Positions 1 through 8,444 of a DNA stretch of 64,000 bases are shown piece by piece; position 1 is the stretch's first letter; the number at the start of each line of letters is the position of its first letter. The position numbers and the translations under genes were made by a program. The notes under the pieces are model-generated. The model was not told the DNA's origin and did not search any database. It worked only from the letters and a program-made list of their open reading frames with translations. The DNA is from Pseudanabaena sp. BC1403 (GTDB lineage: Bacteria > Cyanobacteriota > Cyanobacteriia > Pseudanabaenales > Pseudanabaenaceae), in NCBI RefSeq assembly GCF_002914585.1, contig NZ_PDDM01000015.1:81173-145172 (forward strand), written 5' to 3'.

Positions 1-1
1 G

Positions 2-187
2 CAAAATTGCGATCGCATTATTTCGGGGAGCAAAATCCGTAACCAACTCTGGGATCTTGATGAAGAACCAGTTAGCAATGTGGTCGCCGCCCAAATGCGT
101 CTATTGCGGCGCAAGTTAGCTAACTATGGCTGTGATTGCCCGATTGAAACAATTCCCAGTCAAGGCTATCGATTTAATACCCATTAA
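2..187 (+). CDS. rppA: C-terminal fragment of an OmpR-family response regulator, RppA-like (5' end outside the window)
   Basis: The open frame runs in from the window edge and stops at 185-187. Its 61 residues form the end of a winged-helix DNA-binding domain: a recognition-helix stretch NVVAAQMRLLRRKL and the closing wing SQGYRF. That is the usual C-terminus of OmpR/PhoB-type regulators. The next gene downstream encodes an RppB-type histidine kinase, so this is most likely its partner RppA, which in Synechocystis acts in redox and nickel responses. The receiver domain is not in the window. The family is clear; the RppA name rests on the neighbour and on resemblance I recall rather than a search. 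Confidence 0.75.
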   Translation, partial: QNCDRIISGSKIRNQLWDLDEEPVSNVVAAQMRLLRRKLANYGCDCPIETIPSQGYRFNTH

Positions 188-210
188 TGGGCGGCGCGAA
201 GCGCCGCCCA
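188..210. repeat. GC-rich hairpin between rppA and rppB
   Basis: A perfect inverted repeat (arm TGGGCGGCGC, loop GAA) begins one base after the rppA stop. It carries the core of the hairpin family seen throughout the window. Its position argues that rppB starts after it, at 223. Confidence 0.8.
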
Positions 211-222
211 TCACGATCAATT

Positions 223-1602
223 ATGAACACCCATCTATTATTTCGTCGTAGCCGAACTCGTCTCGCCTTTTGGTATGCGGGAGTGATGGCTGTAATCTTG
301 AGTTTATCGGGATTTAGTATGTATCGCTTTCTGATTCAATCCAATTGGGAAGCGATGGAACGGGAAATGGAATCGATCGCAGGGACTTTACACGATAGTT
401 TAGAACCGATGTTACCTGCTTCCGAAGCGCCAACTTCTATTTTACGGCGGATTTTGCCAGAACTCTGTTTAGTAGATCAGCCTTGTAATATCAGCCCCAC
501 GCTGATTCAACGCCATACCACAGGCATTAGCGATCGCAGTACTTATTACATTCGGCTCTTCAATCATCAAGGGAAACTCCTCGCCTTTTCACCTAGCCAA
601 ATTATTCCCGAACTGCCTCAGCATTTAATAACTACACCTTGGCAAACCTTTGAAAGTTCTCAGGGTATCCGCTATCACCAGTTCACGATTATCTTGCATA
701 GCCATGATGTGAAGAATCAAACCCATCGACACAGTACTCAACCATCTTGGGGATACTTGCAACTCGGTCGGAATTTAGAACCATTTGATGCGGAAGTAAA
801 GCGCATCAAACTAATTTTAGCGATCGGTTTTCCGATCGCATTGTTGTTAATTGCCCTCTCTAGTTGGTGGCTATCTAAATTAGCAATGCAGCCCATTTAT
901 CAGTCCTATCAACAGCAGCAACAGTTCACCGCCAATGCTGCCCACGAATTGCGATCGCCTCTAGCAAGTCTCCTCGCTACCGTCGAAGCGATCTTACGAG
1001 TACCGCAAGTTAATCCCGAAGATACGCAAACAATGCTTTACAAAGTAGAAAAGCAGGGAAGGCGTTTGAGTAATTTAATTGCTGATTTACTATTTCTATC
1101 TAGCCTTGAGCAAAACTCATCCCCAAAGCCTTGGCAACGCTGTTGCTTAAATGATTTGATTAGCGACTTGACCGAAGAATTTTTAGAACTTGCCGCAGCA
1201 TCTAATATTGATTTAACTAATCAAATGCCCGATCACGAGATTTATGTTTTGGGCAATGAATCTGAACTTTATCGCCTTGTTTCCAACTTAATTGCCAATG
1301 CAATTCAGTACATGCCTAGTAATGGTCTTGTTGAAATCAGCCTATTTGAAGAAGATCGCAAAGCATTAATTACTGTGAAAGATACGGGAATCGGGATTGC
1401 TCCAGCCGAACAAACGCGCATTTTTGATCGCTTTTATCGTATCGATAGCGATCGCTCTAGTAAAACAGGCGGAACGGGATTGGGCTTGGCAATTGTGCAA
1501 GCGATCGCCAAAAGACATAAGGCAAATCTCAAAGTTACTAGTCAAGTTGATAAGGGCAGTCTCTTCACTTTGGAATTAGAGATCGCCCCGTATAGCAAAT
1601 AG
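223..1602 (+). CDS. rppB: Sensor histidine kinase RppB
   Basis: Membrane sensor kinase of 459 residues. A first membrane helix lies at about residues 14-36. The periplasmic region contains the RppB-typical stretches SIAGTLHDSLEP and YHQFTI. A second helix is at about 196-218. The HisKA phosphoacceptor is His241 (AAHELRSPLA). The ATPase domain has an N box (NLIANAIQY), G1 (DTGIGIAP), an F box (FDRFYRID) and G2 (GGTGLGLAIV). It should autophosphorylate and pass phosphate to the upstream OmpR-type regulator. An ATG at 187 is in frame but would place the 188-210 hairpin inside the gene, so I prefer the ATG at 223 (protein start MNTHLLFRR). Confidence 0.88.
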   Translation: MNTHLLFRRSRTRLAFWYAGVMAVILSLSGFSMYRFLIQSNWEAMEREMESIAGTLHDSLEPMLPASEAPTSILRRILPELCLVDQPCNISPTLIQRHTTGISDRSTYYIRLFNHQGKLLAFSPSQIIPELPQHLITTPWQTFESSQGIRYHQFTIILHSHDVKNQTHRHSTQPSWGYLQLGRNLEPFDAEVKRIKLILAIGFPIALLLIALSSWWLSKLAMQPIYQSYQQQQQFTANAAHELRSPLASLLATVEAILRVPQVNPEDTQTMLYKVEKQGRRLSNLIADLLFLSSLEQNSSPKPWQRCCLNDLISDLTEEFLELAAASNIDLTNQMPDHEIYVLGNESELYRLVSNLIANAIQYMPSNGLVEISLFEEDRKALITVKDTGIGIAPAEQTRIFDRFYRIDSDRSSKTGGTGLGLAIVQAIAKRHKANLKVTSQVDKGSLFTLELEIAPYSK

Positions 1603-1674
1603 AGCTTTTGACAGAAAATCTAGATACTTGCACTAATACTCCTGCACACTTTAGTTTTTAAGTAAAATACATCT

Positions 1675-1965
1675 ATGGCAAAAATATCTCTGTGCGATCG
1701 CTGTAATTTTTACTCTCACAGCCAGCTTTTGGTCTGTGCAGTACATCCTTATGGGCCAGAGTGGGGACTTTGCTCAGATTTCATCTCGGCGGAGCTATGG
1801 GAACCCGACGATCCCCATAGTTATGATCCTGCTATGGAAGCAGAATGTGGCTGGCATCCAATCTTTACAGGTAAATGTCCAGAATGCCGCACAGCCTTTT
1901 CGCGAATGAGGATGCCGCCAGAGCAATGGCGCTGTAAGTGCTGTGGCTGGGAAGATGATTTATAA
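1675..1965 (+). CDS. Small cysteine-rich zinc-ribbon-like protein
   Basis: A 96-residue protein rich in paired cysteines: CDRC near the N-terminus, CPEC and CKCC near the C-terminus, with further Cys and His between. The pattern suggests one or two structural zinc sites. Length and tryptophan-rich ends (CGWHP, CGWEDD) resemble conserved cyanobacterial hypotheticals; no function is known to me. The gene stands alone, about 70 bp after rppB, and is followed immediately by a long inverted repeat. Confidence 0.7.
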   Translation: MAKISLCDRCNFYSHSQLLVCAVHPYGPEWGLCSDFISAELWEPDDPHSYDPAMEAECGWHPIFTGKCPECRTAFSRMRMPPEQWRCKCCGWEDDL

Positions 1966-2016
1966 CCCAAACCCTAATGTTTGCGCCCCTGCGGGGCGCA
2001 AACATTAGGGTTTGGG
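1966..2016. terminator. Perfect 24-bp inverted repeat between convergent genes
   Basis: Arms at 1966-1989 and 1993-2016 pair perfectly around TGC. It starts right after the zinc-ribbon gene's stop and lies between that gene and ccmP, which converge. It is a good candidate for a bidirectional terminator, although it lacks a clear T run. It belongs to the variable-arm hairpin family. Confidence 0.65.
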
Positions 2017-2035
2017 GATTCTTTGCGAATTTTGA

Positions 2036-2677
2036 TTACTCTTTGAAATGGCTACCGTAGATATCGCGCCCCTTAACATTGTTAATCGTATTCAACACTG
2101 CCTCCGAAGCTGCCATAATATCTCTCTCTTCGCCACCGAGATATAAACGCCCAAAGCTACCAACTGCCACAATTTCCAGAATATTAATCGAGGCAGCTTT
2201 TTCGGCTTCGTTAGCCGCAAGAGCCGCATAGGCAGCAGGTTCCACTTCCATGATGTACAGAGTTTGCCCAGACAACAACATCTGCCCTCGCCGAAAGCGA
2301 TTAATTAACTGGGTTTGATGTGCGTCAATATTACGAATAATTTGACTAGATAGTAATCTAGGCTTAATCCGATCTTCTTCGGTTACGCCCAGCATCTCCA
2401 AAATGGCTCGACCAGCGGCTTGGGTTTCTCCTTGACTTGACGAATGAATTTCTAGTAGTCCATACAAGCGCTCAACAATTTGCACACCTGGACGTACTGA
2501 AGTTGATTTCAGAGCTACATCGGTAATGCGGTTAATTTCAACACCTGGGGAAATCTCGATCCAGAGGGATGTGTCACCTGGTAAGGGTAAAAATCCTTGT
2601 GCGACCGTTCCTAAATAAGCAGCATGTTGTTTTTGAAGATTGTCTAAGTAGACGTAGCTGCGTAAATCGATAGCCAA
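2036..2677 (-). CDS. ccmP: Carboxysome shell protein CcmP (tandem BMC domain)
   Basis: A 213-residue protein, the length usual for CcmP. This is a tandem bacterial-microcompartment-domain shell protein that forms stacked trimers with a gated central pore in the beta-carboxysome. The N-terminal half ends in the gate region [10 protein letters not shown], where Glu69 and Arg70 match the residues known to line the CcmP pore gate. The second BMC half contains [18 protein letters not shown] and [15 protein letters not shown]. It is probably involved in metabolite passage across the shell. It is not beside the main ccmKLMNO cluster, as is usual for ccmP. Confidence 0.88.
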   Translation of the reverse strand: MAIDLRSYVYLDNLQKQHAAYLGTVAQGFLPLPGDTSLWIEISPGVEINRITDVALKSTSVRPGVQIVERLYGLLEIHSSSQGETQAAGRAILEMLGVTEEDRIKPRLLSSQIIRNIDAHQTQLINRFRRGQMLLSGQTLYIMEVEPAAYAALAANEAEKAASINILEIVAVGSFGRLYLGGEERDIMAASEAVLNTINNVKGRDIYGSHFKE

Positions 2678-2768
2678 AAAAATTTTCTCCCACGAGGCTT
2701 TTACTGGGCTTTTCTAGCTGTCTGAATCAAAAAATTAGTTAGCTACCCAATATGTAATTTTATAGCAA

Positions 2769-2886
2769 TAGCAACAAAAAGAGAGAGGACGCTTCGCACC
2801 CTCTCTCTTTTTTGTTGCTACGCAAAATTAAACCCAAAACCAAGATATTTACCGCCCGCTACGCGGGCGGTAAATATCTTGGTTTT
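2769..2886. repeat. Two successive long hairpins upstream of ccmP
   Basis: The first, 2769-2820, has near-perfect arms (TAGCAACAAAAAGAGAGAGG) and a GCTTCGC-type core. The second, 2836-2859 paired with 2863-2886 around TAC, is a perfect 24-bp stem. The second touches the stop codon of the next minus-strand gene and could terminate it. Both belong to the variable-arm family. Confidence 0.7.
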
Positions 2887-2887
2887 G

Positions 2888-3964
2888 TTATAAGCCTGCT
2901 TGAGCTTTAGCCACTACTTGACCATCTTTAAACTCAATGATTGCATTACTACCTTGAGGGTTTTTCCAAGAATAAACCTGCCCAATACTATTGTTTGAGT
3001 TATTCTCGGCGATAACCTTACCAGATGTACCAAAAACTTTTTCCACCTGCTCAATAGTCATTCCTTTTTGAATGCGATTAAACTTTTCCAAGGTTATAAC
3101 CTGTTCTTGTTCCTGCTCATTTGGATTGGTGATCGGCTCAACCGAAGAAAGATTAGCTTTGGGTGTAGTTTGGGGAGTCGTGGCAGATGGTTGGATAGTC
3201 TCGGTAGGAATACTTTTTGCTGTAGTTGTTATATTTTTTGCTTCTTTATTTTGAACTGATGGGGTTGCTAATGATGAGGAATCACTTGACTCAATAGCGG
3301 CTTTTGATGTAATAGCCCTGACTGATGCACCAATTCCCAATCCTAGAGCGACAATCGATAAGCCTACAAACAACAACTGCCAATAATTACTATCAGATTG
3401 AGGTTGCGATCTATTAGCTTTGACAATATCAGTTGATGCAATTGTTAAGGCATTAGTAAGAGGTTGCTTCTCCTTATCAGAAGCTAAAAGATGTTTTTTA
3501 GCTTCTGAATTTGTTGGTGCAATTTTCTTGATCGCATTCTGCAAGACAGAATGCTTAGAAAGCTGTGGCTCTGGCGATCGCGCTTCTTGCTGCTTACGAT
3601 CCAGATCTGGATCTATTTCTGTAAATGATGTCAGTGACGATCTTGGAAGATCTAGCATAAATTGCTCCGTCCATAGCAGTTGCTGCTCATGCGTTTCTTC
3701 ACCATTGCGCCAACAGTGAATCCTAAATTTAGCTACCGATTCTATATGCAAATTTTGAAGTTTGCTATGGACTAATGTCAGCAATTTTTCTTTGTCAATG
3801 GCAGATTCTGTCCGAATTTGTAGCTCTAAAGTGCTATCGACAATATCTACGGCAACATGAAGCTGCTCGATGTTAAGGGGCTGTAACGCCTGACAAATAA
3901 TTTCGGCGATCGCCTTTGGATCTCGTTTATGGGCAAGTTCGGCAATCGAAAGCATACTTGACAA
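2888..3964 (-). CDS. Membrane-anchored protein with C-terminal SmpA/OmlA-like domain
   Basis: A 358-residue protein of unknown role. The N-terminal 110 residues are soluble and resemble cyanobacterial proteins that carry a repeated alpha/beta unit (LHVAVDIVDSTLELQI). A low-complexity linker follows, then one membrane helix at about 196-215 (LLFVGLSIVALGLGIGASV), then a Ser/Thr/Pro-rich stretch. The last 70 residues (FNRIQKGMTIEQVEKVFG onward) look like a small BLIP/SmpA-OmlA-type domain (GMTxxQVxxxFG). The layout suggests an inner-membrane protein presenting a small periplasmic domain. I do not recognise a named gene. Confidence 0.65.
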   Translation of the reverse strand: MSSMLSIAELAHKRDPKAIAEIICQALQPLNIEQLHVAVDIVDSTLELQIRTESAIDKEKLLTLVHSKLQNLHIESVAKFRIHCWRNGEETHEQQLLWTEQFMLDLPRSSLTSFTEIDPDLDRKQQEARSPEPQLSKHSVLQNAIKKIAPTNSEAKKHLLASDKEKQPLTNALTIASTDIVKANRSQPQSDSNYWQLLFVGLSIVALGLGIGASVRAITSKAAIESSDSSSLATPSVQNKEAKNITTTAKSIPTETIQPSATTPQTTPKANLSSVEPITNPNEQEQEQVITLEKFNRIQKGMTIEQVEKVFGTSGKVIAENNSNNSIGQVYSWKNPQGSNAIIEFKDGQVVAKAQAGL

Positions 3965-4157
3965 TTGTCCTAGGCTAACTAATGAATAGCTTTATAGCTC
4001 TTCTTGGCTATCTTAATTTCAATACATTACACTTGCCGACTAAAAGCTGTGATCGGCTAAATTGCGTGATTACATCAAAATACGTTCAAATTTTGGTGCA
4101 AGTTTTGCGTGATTTATCTATGAATATACACTATATATCTGTAAATTTCGCTTAGGA

Positions 4158-4292
4158 CACAAACCTCAAAAAAGGTTGGCGCGGCTTTGTGGCATTATCC
4201 TTTGTTGAGGTTTGTGCTTTAACTAATTCAAGCCTCTCTACAGCAATCCTCAAAACACAAACATTCCATGTATGTGTTTCTCGACACATACA
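4158..4292. promoter_or_regulatory. Structured leader region upstream of sqdB
   Basis: Two inverted repeats lie in the 425-bp gap before sqdB. The first pairs 4158-4169 (CACAAACCTCAA) with 4205-4216. The second pairs 4269-4277 (TGTATGTGT) with 4284-4292 around a 6-nt loop, immediately before a purine-rich AAAGGAA. Their position fits a 5' leader, but no known riboswitch class is evident. The rest of the gap (3965-4157) shows nothing recognisable. Confidence 0.4.
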
Positions 4293-4310
4293 ACTAAAGG
4301 AATTTCAGTC

Positions 4311-5542
<1,232 letters not shown>

Positions 5543-5562
5543 TATCGCTGTTGCCCAGTACC

Positions 5563-5613
5563 AAACCCAAAATAAAGTGGCAGCGTTTCGCGCCGCCACT
5601 TTATTTTGGGTTT
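5563..5613. terminator. Long hairpin downstream of sqdB
   Basis: Arms at 5563-5581 (AAACCCAAAATAAAGTGGC) and 5595-5613 enclose a GC-rich core. It lies about 20 bp after the sqdB stop. A transcription end role is likely but not proven. Confidence 0.6.
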
Positions 5614-5716
5614 GGGGTTTGTGTTTAGTCCCTGCGATAGAAGATTTAAATTAAAAAAAGAAGTATCTTAGATTACATAACAGAGTTATTGTCAAGCCCT
5701 TCTTACCGAACCTACC

Positions 5717-6094
5717 ATGACAGCTTCAACAAAAACCTTGCGAGTTTTGGTGGTGGATGACCACGAACTGACCCGATGCACTTTACAGCTAGCTCTTTCA
5801 CTACAATCTTGTATTGGCACTGTAGAGGTTGCAACTAATGGCAAAGAAGCGATCGCCAAAGTTCATAAACACGAACCAGATGTCGTAGTCATGGATCTGC
5901 ACATGCCAGTGATGGACGGATGGACAGCATCCAACGCCATCAAAACCGAATATCCTCATATTAAGATTGTTGCTTATTCAGCCGCCGATGGAGGAAAAGC
6001 TCAAGCTCTTTCCAATGGAGCAAACATTGATGCTTTTTGTGACAAAGGAGCCTGTACTCGTAGTTTGCTAGAAGCAATCAGAAGCGTTGCTTAA
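5717..6094 (+). CDS. Stand-alone response regulator receiver (CheY-like)
   Basis: A 125-residue single receiver domain with no output domain. The acidic pair is DD at residues 15-16 (VVVDDHE). The phosphoacceptor Asp is in VVVMDLHMPVMDGW. A conserved Ser is in AYSAADG and the Lys in FCDKGA. It probably relays phosphate or acts through protein contact. No kinase gene is adjacent, so its partner cannot be inferred. Confidence 0.85.
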   Translation: MTASTKTLRVLVVDDHELTRCTLQLALSLQSCIGTVEVATNGKEAIAKVHKHEPDVVVMDLHMPVMDGWTASNAIKTEYPHIKIVAYSAADGGKAQALSNGANIDAFCDKGACTRSLLEAIRSVA

Positions 6095-6095
6095 A

Positions 6096-6142
6096 CCCAA
6101 TAAAAAAGAGTCGGCGTTTTACGCCGACTCTTTTTTATTGGG
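6096..6142. terminator. Hairpin between convergent receiver and rhomboid genes
   Basis: Near-perfect inverted repeat (arm CCCAATAAAAAAGAGTCGGC) followed by T-rich arm sequence. It overlaps the last codons of the convergent rhomboid gene, so it may serve both transcripts. Confidence 0.7.
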
Positions 6143-6755
6143 CAGTTTTGCTTGGTGATAATAGTTTTGCCGCAATGATGCCACCAATAAAACCAAATAA
6201 ATGCCCTTCCCATGAAATATAAGATCTGGTCGGCAATACACCCCAGATCATTCCTCCGTAACCGATCGCAATTGCAATCGAAATAGCGATCGCCACGAAG
6301 CTTTTTTCAAAATATCCACGGAATAGCAAATAGCCAAAATAGCCGAAAATCACCCCACTTACACCAATATGGGTGGAACAAGGTCTACCAACTAACCAAG
6401 TCCCTAAACCACCCACCAATGCCGACATAAAAGACACAAAATAAAAATCTTTAATGTTTCGCAACATCACAAACCATCCAAGGACAGCAAATGGGGCTGT
6501 GTTAGCCAAAACGTGATAGAAACCTCCATGCAGAAATGGCGCAAACAGAATACCGCGCAAACCAATAAAGCTATGTGGGACAATTCCTAGAGCATTAAGA
6601 CCACGGCTCAAGCCACAGCCATTGGCAATTACTAAAATCTTTTCAAGGAGTACTTCATTTAAGATGACGATAATCCAAAAAGTTGCTACCAAACCCGCCA
6701 AGATTTTAACTTGAGTTTTTAGCTCTCCACTAATAGTTTGCAGCTGTTGCTTCAC
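6135..6755 (-). CDS. Rhomboid-family intramembrane serine protease
   Basis: A 206-residue polytopic membrane protein. The catalytic Ser lies in the rhomboid GxSG motif (GVSGVIFG) and the catalytic His in WEGHLFGFIGG. The conserved HGGFYHVLANT in an earlier helix is also typical. It should cleave membrane proteins within or near the bilayer. Substrates are unknown. The 3' end runs into the shared hairpin at 6096-6142. Confidence 0.88.
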   Translation of the reverse strand: MKQQLQTISGELKTQVKILAGLVATFWIIVILNEVLLEKILVIANGCGLSRGLNALGIVPHSFIGLRGILFAPFLHGGFYHVLANTAPFAVLGWFVMLRNIKDFYFVSFMSALVGGLGTWLVGRPCSTHIGVSGVIFGYFGYLLFRGYFEKSFVAIAISIAIAIGYGGMIWGVLPTRSYISWEGHLFGFIGGIIAAKLLSPSKTAQ

Positions 6756-6831
6756 GATTTTTACCCCACGAAAGTGATTGCATCTCTAACCGATTAGATT
6801 ATAAATAATCTTTACTACGTCTTTCCCAATA

Positions 6832-6872
6832 AATAGTTAGTGGTGAGCCTTCGCGGCTCACCACTAACTATT
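6832..6872. repeat. Variable-arm hairpin
   Basis: Perfect 18-bp arms (AATAGTTAGTGGTGAGCC) around a TTCGC loop, located between the rhomboid gene's start and the small gene at 6930. It may end transcription of the small minus-strand gene. Confidence 0.6.
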
Positions 6873-6929
6873 AGGTTATGTTTTGGCTATAGCCTGATAC
6901 ATCCTACGGGTGGGGCAAGATCTATCAGT

Positions 6930-7088
6930 CTAGAGTTTCTCAATAATTCGTACATTGATGTATTGATCGTTTTTTAACTTTTCTTTGATCCGCTTTTCCA
7001 CATCCTGTTCTTGTTTCTTTTGAGCATCATTAAGAGCCTGACCAATCCATAAACAGTAACTAAGAATAAAAATCCCGAAAAATTCCAT
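6930..7088 (-). CDS. Small membrane protein (52 residues), hypothetical
   Basis: An ATG at 7088 opens a 52-codon frame ending in TAG. The first 20 residues form a likely membrane helix (MEFFGIFILSYCLWIG). The rest is a highly charged helix (DAQKKQEQDVEKRIKEKL) ending IIEKL. This hydrophobic-then-charged design is common in small cyanobacterial membrane proteins, and codon use looks like real coding sequence. No ribosome-binding site is obvious. Function unknown. Confidence 0.55.
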   Translation of the reverse strand: MEFFGIFILSYCLWIGQALNDAQKKQEQDVEKRIKEKLKNDQYINVRIIEKL

Positions 7089-7210
7089 GTAAATACCATG
7101 CAAATTTATGGAAGCGGATAATACTATAGTTAAATTTTATTCGTCAAGTAATTAACCTCAAAAAACATCAAAACTTAATATTTAAATCATGGCTGTCTCA
7201 GCTTCAAAAG

Positions 7211-7257
7211 AAACAAGAGAGATTTGCAGCGCTAAATGCTGCAAATCTCTCTTGTTT
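7211..7257. repeat. Perfect 20-bp inverted repeat upstream of the RRM gene region
   Basis: Arms 7211-7230 and 7238-7257 with a 7-nt loop. It lies in the 495-bp gap between the small gene at 6930 and the RRM gene. It has a T-rich tail on the + strand. Confidence 0.65.
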
Positions 7258-7412
7258 TTGATTGCGCCCGAAAAATCAGTTCTAAATTACAAAACCAAAA
7301 TTGGTTTTGTTGATGTCCAAGTTCGCGATCGCTATATATGCTTTTTGATATTGATTGAATTTTGATACTTTCATTACATTTTATTTTTAAGACAAGCATT
7401 TTGTATGTTATG

Positions 7413-7583
7413 TTGATACATGGCACAAGAGTGTCGTATCAAGTTGATTAATCGCAGGTAGCACGTAATCAATAGCTCCAATTTAAGCTAACAAGTAGCA
7501 AACAAGTTTTTTAAACAAGTTTTTTGTAGCGGCTGCTCTAGTCACCTGCTGAAGATTTTATAGCGTAGAGGTTTTCTATTATC
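7413..7583 (+). promoter_or_regulatory. Probable long 5' leader of the RNA-binding protein gene
   Basis: This gene-free stretch contains an inverted repeat TTGATAC...GTATCAA (7413-7419 / 7436-7442) and a direct repeat of AAACAAGTTTTTT near 7500. Cyanobacterial rbp genes often have long, cold-responsive leaders; a leader here is inferred by analogy. I see no clear promoter boxes. Confidence 0.3.
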
Positions 7584-8102
7584 ATGTCCATTCGCCTTTA
7601 TGTTGGCAACTTGCCAGCAGAATTAGATCGCCAAGCTCTAGAAAAAATTTTCAATGAATCAGGTGATTCAGTATCGTTGAAAGTTATAACTGATCGCAAA
7701 ACAGGCAAATGCCGTGGTTTTGGCTTTGTCACTGTCGACTCTGATGAAGTTGCTGACGTAGTCATTGAGAAGTTTAATGGCTATGATTTCAACGGTGCTG
7801 TATTAAAGCTAGAAAAAGCTTTGCCTCGTACCAAAGGTAAAGCCGAAGATGGTTCTGATTTGGAAGATGTTTCTTCTGATGACTCCTCTCAGTCAGAGAG
7901 CGAATCTCCAATAACAAGTACAGTTGCTGCACCAGTTAAAGCCGCAGCAAAACGCAAAAAGCGTAGCAATAACAACAAGAAAACTACTGGAAGTGTATCT
8001 AGTTCTAGTGGATCTTCTGAAGCTCATCAACCTGACCCACGTTGGGCATCTGACCTAGAGCGTTTAAAACAGCTTCTAGAAGCTCAGGGCGCAGCTAAGT
8101 AA
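7584..8102 (+). CDS. RNA-binding protein with RRM domain and basic tail
   Basis: A 172-residue protein. Residues 1-80 form one RNA-recognition motif, with RNP2 (LYVGNL) near the start and RNP1 (KCRGFGFVTV) at about residue 47. The tail is low complexity: an acidic Ser-rich segment (EDVSSDDSSQSESES), a basic patch (KRKKRSNNNKK) and an end DPRWASDLERLKQLLEAQ. Cyanobacterial Rbp proteins bind mRNA and some are cold-induced or localise thylakoid mRNAs. Most are about 100 residues, so this is a long-tailed member. A strong intrinsic terminator follows. Confidence 0.85.
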   Translation: MSIRLYVGNLPAELDRQALEKIFNESGDSVSLKVITDRKTGKCRGFGFVTVDSDEVADVVIEKFNGYDFNGAVLKLEKALPRTKGKAEDGSDLEDVSSDDSSQSESESPITSTVAAPVKAAAKRKKRSNNNKKTTGSVSSSSGSSEAHQPDPRWASDLERLKQLLEAQGAAK

Positions 8103-8116
8103 GAAATAAACAATAA

Positions 8117-8143
8117 AAAAGCCTCGCTAAGCGAGGCTTTTTT
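8117..8143 (+). terminator. Intrinsic terminator of the RRM gene
   Basis: Stem AAAAAGCCTCGCT / AGCGAGGCTTTTT directly after the stop codon, with a T run. This is a classic Rho-independent terminator. Confidence 0.85.
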
Positions 8144-8147
8144 ATTT

Positions 8148-8196
8148 AACCGAAAATAGAGTTGCGGTGCAAAGCGCCGCAACTCTATTTTCGGTT
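8148..8196. repeat. Variable-arm hairpin
   Basis: Perfect 20-bp arms (8148-8167 / 8177-8196) around a TGCAAAGCG core. It directly abuts the 101-bp element that follows. Confidence 0.7.
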
Positions 8197-8199
8197 TTA

Positions 8200-8440
8200 T
8201 ACCAATTCACAAGAGTGTGACAACATTTCTGTGAATTAAAAAACAAACCCTGTAAGGGTTTTAAAACAGCAATTCTCATTATGCAACCGATTTTGGTGTT
8301 TCCAGCGCCTTTGGCGCTGGAAACACCAAAATCGGTTGTTTGAAAGCCCGCCAACGGCGGGCTTTCAAACAACCGATTTTTATAATGAGAATTTCTGGTT
8401 TTAAAAGCACAAAATGGCGTAGCCGTTTTGTGCTTTGGTA
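8200..8440 (+). repeat. 101-bp TACCAA/TTGGTA element interrupted by a MITE-like insertion
   Basis: The left part (8200-8266) and right part (from 8407) match the two ends of the 101-bp family seen at 28525, 28737, 51535 and 60537. They are separated by a 131-bp foreign element flanked by a 9-bp duplication (GTTTTAAAA at 8258-8266 and 8398-8406). Removing the insertion and one duplicate restores exactly 101 bp. Confidence 0.85.
8267..8397. mobile_element. 131-bp MITE-like element, nested, with 9-bp target duplication
   Basis: Terminal inverted repeats of about 16 bp (CAGCAATTCTCATTAT at the left). The inside holds two hairpins, one with a GCGCC core and one reading GAAAGCCCGCC...GGCGGGCTTTC. 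It has no coding capacity, so movement would need a transposase supplied elsewhere. The flanking 9-bp direct repeats are identical. Confidence 0.85.
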
Positions 8441-8444
8441 TTAT

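Noticed and set aside
8142..8372. 76-codon open frame on the minus strand after the RRM gene
   Set aside because: It runs through a variable-arm hairpin, a 101-bp element and the nested MITE; similar frames appear at other MITE copies (35120-35416).
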